The notes beneath the pieces were generated by a model. That model was not told the DNA's origin, did no database searches, and saw only the letters and a list, made by a program, of their open reading frames with translations. Positions 59,330 through 64,000 of a stretch of 64,000 nucleotides of DNA are shown here, piece by piece (within the stretch, counting starts at the first letter, position 1; the number at the start of each line of letters is the position of its first letter). Origin of the DNA: Bin80 sp965208025 (lineage in GTDB: Bacteria; Bacteroidota; Rhodothermia; Rhodothermales; Bin80); the NCBI GenBank assembly GCA_965208025.1, contig OZ242302.1:1860001-1924000 (forward strand). The letters are read 5' to 3'. A program made the translations under genes and the position numbers.

Positions 59330-60454
59330 CTACTCTGACGGCCGACGAAATCGCTCTCGCTTCCATGTGAAATGTACAGAAATTCTATGGGAGTATCCCA
59401 GATCACTGACTAATCCTCCAAAATCACCAAACCCATAATCAACAGATAAGGGACCCAGCCGAATGCCTGCCCCCACGGAGGGAACGACATCCAGTCCATC
59501 TTCGGATGTTTGTGCAATGCGGTTAACTCCGGCCCGAAGGGCAACGAGATTCCGTAATGAAAACTCTGTACCAATTCTTGGATGAAAAGATAGATCCCCC
59601 ATATTGAATGCATTTGTCTGCTGACCATCAAACGCAATATCTACGTCCAGCCCAATGGTAACCGTGCTTGAAGAACTCATTGGCAGGATCAAACCCGAAC
59701 CCAGCCGAACAACGGGGAGCACCAGAAATGTATCTCCTGTGGGCAACTCCTGATCAAACACCTCGGTGAATGTGTACGGATTTCCCGTGGCAGGATTGGT
59801 ATCTTCAATTGAGAATGCAGACGTATTGACGCTCCAGCTTTGAAGCATCGTAGACAGATCCTGTATCTGCACTCCAACCAAGAATTGATCCCCATGCCAC
59901 TGGGCTCCTGCATCAAGACTATATCCCCAAGCATCCGCAAAGTCACCGATCGTGCGTCGGACAATCTTCGCCGATGCGCCCGCCGTGAATCGCGAACTGA
60001 TTCTCCTCCCGTAGCTGAGCAAAAATGCTATGTCGGCTGCTGAGAAGCTCGTGATATAGGAGTCAGGATTCGCTTTGGGCTGGTTTCGCTCGGCATCCCA
60101 CGCATTGAGCGTATTTTTTATATCGTTCACTCCGCTCCTGAAAAAACTCAGGCCAACGGTTGATGTGTGGCTAATGGGATAGGTAATTGCTGCAAAGTCG
60201 AAGGACACAATCCCAGCATAACGCTCCGCATGCATATAGGCCACTTCGGGATATTCTGTATGCGCTAGGCCAGCTGGATTCCAATATACACTGTACACAT
60301 TCCTTGCCTGTGCTACATTTGCACCTCCCATTGCTAGCGCACGTGCATCTACGCCTCCAGAAAGAAAATCTGCTCCATACTTGGCAATCCGTTGAGCGGA
60401 GACAGAGAGGGGGAATGCAAAAATAATCAGAAAAAGAAGAAAAATACGTGGCAA
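59330..60454 (-). CDS. PorV/PorQ-family outer-membrane protein
   Basis: 374 residues with signal peptide (MPRIFLLFLIIFAFPLSVSA). The opening AKYGADFLSGGVDARALAMGGANVA and VYSVYWNPAGLA is the signature of PorV/PorQ proteins, beta-barrels related to FadL that shuttle or attach type IX cargo. Alternating beta-strands to the end (YSHRISVHFTWKRERF). The presence of T9SS sorting domains in other genes of this window fits this role. Intact. Confidence 0.9.
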   Translation of the reverse strand: MPRIFLLFLIIFAFPLSVSAQRIAKYGADFLSGGVDARALAMGGANVAQARNVYSVYWNPAGLAHTEYPEVAYMHAERYAGIVSFDFAAITYPISHTSTVGLSFFRSGVNDIKNTLNAWDAERNQPKANPDSYITSFSAADIAFLLSYGRRISSRFTAGASAKIVRRTIGDFADAWGYSLDAGAQWHGDQFLVGVQIQDLSTMLQSWSVNTSAFSIEDTNPATGNPYTFTEVFDQELPTGDTFLVLPVVRLGSGLILPMSSSSTVTIGLDVDIAFDGQQTNAFNMGDLSFHPRIGTEFSLRNLVALRAGVNRIAQTSEDGLDVVPSVGAGIRLGPLSVDYGFGDFGGLVSDLGYSHRISVHFTWKRERFRRPSE

Positions 60455-60620
60455 AATGATCAGATTATAGGTTCAGTTCTTATACCCGAACGACGCGTTT
60501 TATGACCTCCCGGAAGCCAACATGAATTGGCCAAACACAGAGTGCGATCCCTCGCTGTATGTACGTTGCGTATTGAATGCTGTTCAAGCGGAACGTCCAC
60601 TTTCTATAACCTATCCCCCC

Positions 60621-61976
60621 TCACGCGCATCTACGCAGACGGGCGGCAAATGCACCATCTATATTATGAACATGCGGGAGAGTAGATAGAAAGCCTTCGG
60701 AAGTCTGAACCATAGATGGAATTAAATCCTTGGCCTGCTCCAGACGAAATGCTGAATGGCGCTTCAAAAAGGCTCGGATCTGATTTTCATTTTCCTCTGG
60801 CTCAATTGAGCAGGTGCTGTATACGAGAAGTCCTCCTTCTCGGACATGATTCGCAGCGGCATCTAACAGTCTCTGTTGCAATGTTATCAGCTCTTGAAGA
60901 TCTGCCTCGCTCTTATTCCAGCGTAGGTCTGCGCGCTTGCTCAGAACACCCGTTCCAGTGCAAGGTGCATCCAAAAGCACGCGATCAGCCCGCATCGCAT
61001 TGGTATCCAGGAGATTTACGGAATGCGTATGAACATTCTTGAAGCCCCATAGCTGCGCCTGTTCCTCCACTTTTTGGAGACGTCTGGCATGAACATCCCA
61101 TGCATGTAGCTGCCCGCGCCCCTGCATTCGGCAGGCAACTGCCATAGCTTTGCCCCCTGGAGCTGAGCAGGTATCCAGGATTGCTTCGCCCGGTTGAGGA
61201 TCCAGCAGTGCGACGACTAATCCAGCACTCTCATCTTGGACAGAACAGACCCCACGCTCCAAATACCCCCTTTGAATCAAGGGGCCCACCGATTTAATTC
61301 TCAGAAAATCATCCAGAAAATGCGCATGACGCACGCGGATATCCAGCGCAGTAAGCTCATCCATGAACTCTTCCGTTGTCATCTTCATCCGGTTTACGCG
61401 AACGGTGTAACTCGGAGTGGCATTATTGCACTTGAGAAGATGAATGGCCTCATCTGTACCAAAACGATGAATATATCTTTGCGTTAGCCAAGTGGGATGA
61501 GACCAGCGAATGGCTAAATCGCGGACTGAGCTGCCAGTATCTGGTTCGGGTAAAGAGGATTGGGATCGCACCACAGATCTGAGTACTCCATTGGTCAATC
61601 CTGTCGGGAAGTGCATGGAGCGAGCCAGATTCACACACTCATTTACCACTGCATACGCTGGGACGTTCAAGAGAATAATTTCCGCAATTCCGAGTAACAG
61701 AAGTTGTTCTAATGCTGCGGGTAGAGGTTTAGCGTTGTTTGTCAGGAAGTGGCCGAGCAAAAACGAAAGATATCGTCTCCAGCGAGTCACAACCGAAACC
61801 AGCGCAACCACCCGCGGTCTTGCACCCTGATCAATCAATCCGCGATAGGCTCCATCTTGAGTGATACGTAATAATTGACGGACTGCCTCGGAACGATCAT
61901 CATTGGATGAACCAGGATATTTCTGGACTACTTGACTCATGGATGGGTATACGTTATTCTGTTTGGAGTGACTCAA
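60621..61976 (-). CDS. rsmB: 16S rRNA m5C967 methyltransferase RsmB
   Basis: Up to 451 residues: an N-terminal NusB-like RNA-binding domain (LLRITQDGAYRGLIDQ ... LLLGIAEIILLNVPAYAVVNECVNLA) and a SAM methyltransferase with GEAILDTCSAPGGKAMAVA, DRVLLDAPCTGTGVLSKRADLRW (catalytic Cys in DAPC) and VYSTCSIEPEENE (second Cys). It methylates C967 of 16S rRNA. Start ATG 61976, or the internal ATG at 61937 (SQVVQKYPG). Divergent from the epimerase gene by about 50 bases. Confidence 0.94.
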   Translation of the reverse strand: MSHSKQNNVYPSMSQVVQKYPGSSNDDRSEAVRQLLRITQDGAYRGLIDQGARPRVVALVSVVTRWRRYLSFLLGHFLTNNAKPLPAALEQLLLLGIAEIILLNVPAYAVVNECVNLARSMHFPTGLTNGVLRSVVRSQSSLPEPDTGSSVRDLAIRWSHPTWLTQRYIHRFGTDEAIHLLKCNNATPSYTVRVNRMKMTTEEFMDELTALDIRVRHAHFLDDFLRIKSVGPLIQRGYLERGVCSVQDESAGLVVALLDPQPGEAILDTCSAPGGKAMAVACRMQGRGQLHAWDVHARRLQKVEEQAQLWGFKNVHTHSVNLLDTNAMRADRVLLDAPCTGTGVLSKRADLRWNKSEADLQELITLQQRLLDAAANHVREGGLLVYSTCSIEPEENENQIRAFLKRHSAFRLEQAKDLIPSMVQTSEGFLSTLPHVHNIDGAFAARLRRCA

Positions 61977-62025
61977 ATATCACGCGCATCATTAACTTTA
62001 CTCCATATCTGTGAAAACCTACCTC

Positions 62026-62772
62026 ATGCTGCCTATTGATCACATCGGAGTTGCCGTCAAGGATGGAAAAGGGATGGAGGACTTACTTGTTGAACTTGTA
62101 AATTCAGGCCCCTCACTCCCGGAAGATATTGACTCGCAGGGAGTTCGGGTTCGATTCTATGGACATGGCACAAACCTTGAAACCCTGGAATCTCTTCAAG
62201 TGGACTCTGCGGTGGCGAGGCATCTTGAAAAACGTGGGGAGGGTCTTCATCATATTGCATTCCGTGTCTCAGACGCACAACGACAACTTGAACGAATGGT
62301 GAGGGCCGGGTTTCGTCCGCTGACCGATACACCGATATCTGGAGCTGGAGGGAAGAGTATTTTTTTTCTCCATCCAAAAGACACTGGTGGAATTCTAGTT
62401 GAATTTTGTCAACCTCGTCCGCAGTACTCCGTCCAATTTATCTCCTGTACTGAACTGGAAAAAACGATGCGAGCAACCGGATATTGTACCACCAATCCTA
62501 ACTCACTTGGACATGTGGTGACCAGTGACGGTCTCCCCGCACGGTGCCAGAGTCTTGTGGTGCACAATGCATCCTTCAAAGTATGGCAACTGAACCCTGA
62601 TCCCCCCTCCGTTCCAACGCTGATCAGTGAAGTTAGTAAGGCATCCCATTACGCACACTTTCTTCAAGAATTCTGGCCAAATGCTCATCTGGTGATTCTT
62701 CCCGAGACTTTGCAACCTGAGTGTCTCCCTCCAGTTCTGATGAACTTCTGGTCATCGTTGGGAAATGAGTGA
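62026..62772 (+). CDS. mce: Methylmalonyl-CoA epimerase with unusual C-terminal extension
   Basis: 248 residues from ATG 62026 (MLPIDHIGVAV), the family start; a GTG at 62011 is also in frame. Residues 1-130 form the vicinal-oxygen-chelate fold with metal ligands in IDHIGVAV, GEGLHHIAFRV and GILVEFCQP; the normal enzyme ends here at about 130-140 residues. A further 115 residues (from PQYSVQFISCTEL to SSLGNE) are not known from epimerases; they contain a VWQLNPDPPSVPTLISEVSK stretch. The enzyme interconverts methylmalonyl-CoA epimers in the propionate route. Its stop overlaps uvrC by 8 bases. Confidence 0.88.
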   Translation: MLPIDHIGVAVKDGKGMEDLLVELVNSGPSLPEDIDSQGVRVRFYGHGTNLETLESLQVDSAVARHLEKRGEGLHHIAFRVSDAQRQLERMVRAGFRPLTDTPISGAGGKSIFFLHPKDTGGILVEFCQPRPQYSVQFISCTELEKTMRATGYCTTNPNSLGHVVTSDGLPARCQSLVVHNASFKVWQLNPDPPSVPTLISEVSKASHYAHFLQEFWPNAHLVILPETLQPECLPPVLMNFWSSLGNE

Positions 62773-64000
62773 ACCTTTGGACAAACAAGAAGCTCTTCGG
62801 ACCAGAGTATCAGAGCTACCCACTAGTTGTGGAGTATATCAGTTTTTAGATCAGGGAGGGAATCCACTTTATATCGGTAAAGCCAATAACTTGCGCAGTC
62901 GTGTTCGCTCATATCTTCGCAAAGATTCACAATTGCAAGGTCGTATTAAGCTATTGATGACGAAGGCGACCGATGTGCAGGTGATCGTAACGGACAATGA
63001 AACCGAGGCGCTGATCCTTGAAAACAATTTGATCAAAGAACGACAGCCCCGCTACAACATCAATCTTCGTGATGATAAGACCTATCCCTATATCTGTATC
63101 AAGAATGAGCGTTTCCCCCGCATTTTTACGACTCGTCGTATCATAAAAGACGGTTCCAAGTATTTTGGTCCGTACACGGATGTCCAGAACATGAGGCGTG
63201 CACTTGGGGCAATCCGATCTATCTTCAAACTTCGAACGTGCTCACTAGACCTATCCCCCGATCCCATCCTTTCTGGAAAGTATCAGACATGTCTGGAGTT
63301 TCATATCAAGAAGTGCGCTGCCCCCTGTGTTGGCTACCAATCACAAGAATCTTATGACGAAACGATTGAACAGGTAGAAATGCTACTCAAAGGGCATACG
63401 GGAGCACTTAGACAGAAGTTGGAAGACGCTATGCTACGAGCCAGTGAGAGGCAGAAATATGAAGAAGCAGGTCGCCTGCGGAACCAAATTCATGCATTGG
63501 AGACCTACGCTCAGAGGCAGAAAGTCGTCACTTCTACCCCCGTGGACCGGGATTTATTTTCCCTTGCGGTTGCGCGTGATGAGAATGCCGCCGTGGGAAT
63601 CTGTTTCAAAGTTCGAGAGGGTAAAATCATTGGACGCGAACACAAAATAATGCGTCAGATTGATGGGCATAAAGATTCGGCGCTCATGCAGCGCTATCTT
63701 GAAAATTATTACACGCAGGCAGCATTCTTTCCAGACGAAGTCCTTCTCGGAACTCCGACTGATGAACCCGAGGCATTGACAGATTTTCTCAGTAAACAGC
63801 GTGGAAAAAAAGTCCTTCTACACACCCCTCAGCGCGGCCAGAAAGCGGAACTGATGCGTATGGTGCAAGCCAACGCAGACCTGTTGCTCGGAGAATTCAA
63901 GCTTGATCTCCTCAAGAGAGGAGAGGATCGGATCCCGTTCGCCGTAAAGGCGCTGATGACCGATCTGAGGCTTCAAAGTCTACCCCGACGAATTGAATGT
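62765..64000 (+). CDS. uvrC: Excinuclease ABC subunit C, partial (3' end outside window)
   Basis: 412 codons to the right edge. The GIY-YIG nuclease domain is complete (CGVYQFLDQGGNPLYIGKANNLRSRVRSYL), followed by NLIKERQPRYNINLRDDKTYPYI and TRRIIKDGSKYFGPYTD, a UvrBC-type region and the start of the C-terminal nuclease part. Nucleotide excision repair. ATG 62765 overlaps the epimerase stop by 8 bases, so the two are co-translated. Not broken within the window. Confidence 0.96.
   Translation, partial: MSEPLDKQEALRTRVSELPTSCGVYQFLDQGGNPLYIGKANNLRSRVRSYLRKDSQLQGRIKLLMTKATDVQVIVTDNETEALILENNLIKERQPRYNINLRDDKTYPYICIKNERFPRIFTTRRIIKDGSKYFGPYTDVQNMRRALGAIRSIFKLRTCSLDLSPDPILSGKYQTCLEFHIKKCAAPCVGYQSQESYDETIEQVEMLLKGHTGALRQKLEDAMLRASERQKYEEAGRLRNQIHALETYAQRQKVVTSTPVDRDLFSLAVARDENAAVGICFKVREGKIIGREHKIMRQIDGHKDSALMQRYLENYYTQAAFFPDEVLLGTPTDEPEALTDFLSKQRGKKVLLHTPQRGQKAELMRMVQANADLLLGEFKLDLLKRGEDRIPFAVKALMTDLRLQSLPRRIEC

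Overview
This 64 kb window is bacterial chromosome from a member of the FCB superphylum. The best fit is the Rhodothermota/Balneolota side of the Bacteroidetes group. Four large secreted proteins look like type IX secretion cargo: two choice-of-anchor B proteins, one WD40 protein and one M36 metalloprotease. Three of these end in a visible C-terminal sorting domain of the PNPFNP type. There is also a PorV/PorQ-type outer-membrane protein and a HmuY/TonB heme-uptake pair. Few genes have a clear Shine-Dalgarno sequence. The assignment rests on protein style, not on any marker tree.

Layout. 1-2.4 kb: a choice-of-anchor B protein running off the left edge, separated by a tRNA-Val from a small anti-sigma-like ORF. 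3-6.6 kb: a tightly overlapped housekeeping operon, der-nuoI-DinB-like-holA. 6.7-14.9 kb: a restriction/defence island with an intact GmrSD-like DUF262/DUF1524 enzyme carrying a duplicated C-terminal module, a dead MmeI-type enzyme split by an ISNCY-family element, and an ISL3-like remnant. 14.9-33.3 kb: mostly intact core genes (EcsC-like, uppP, rqcH, DedA-like, TPR, fur, fabF, acpP, metK, ahcY, ferredoxin, rnd, NUDIX) plus two secreted proteins. 33.4-39.9 kb: a Fic gene cut by an IS21 element that is itself cut by a second IS21 element. 40-47.3 kb: two beta-propeller genes in long non-coding stretches, and a ferredoxin-NADP reductase. 47.7-54.3 kb: a SWIM protein and a wrecked SNF2 helicase interrupted by an IS1634-like element and a truncated copy of the inner IS21. 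54.5-57.4 kb: heme-uptake operon with a palindromic operator. 57.7-64 kb: an intact Fic protein, PorV-like protein, rsmB, methylmalonyl-CoA epimerase with an unusual tail, and uvrC running off the right edge.

Most disruptions can be reconstructed to the base. Removing one IS plus one target duplication restores the reading frame of the MmeI-like protein, the Fic protein and the outer IstA. Damage is confined to defence, mobile and accessory genes, and core genes are intact, so it looks like real decay (or phase variation at poly-G tracts) more than poor sequence. No CRISPR array or rRNA was seen. The most interesting candidates are the duplicated C-terminal module of the GmrSD-like enzyme, long G tracts in or just before three accessory genes, the alternative hairpins in the metK leader, and a three-block repeat flanking the 14-bladed WD40 gene.
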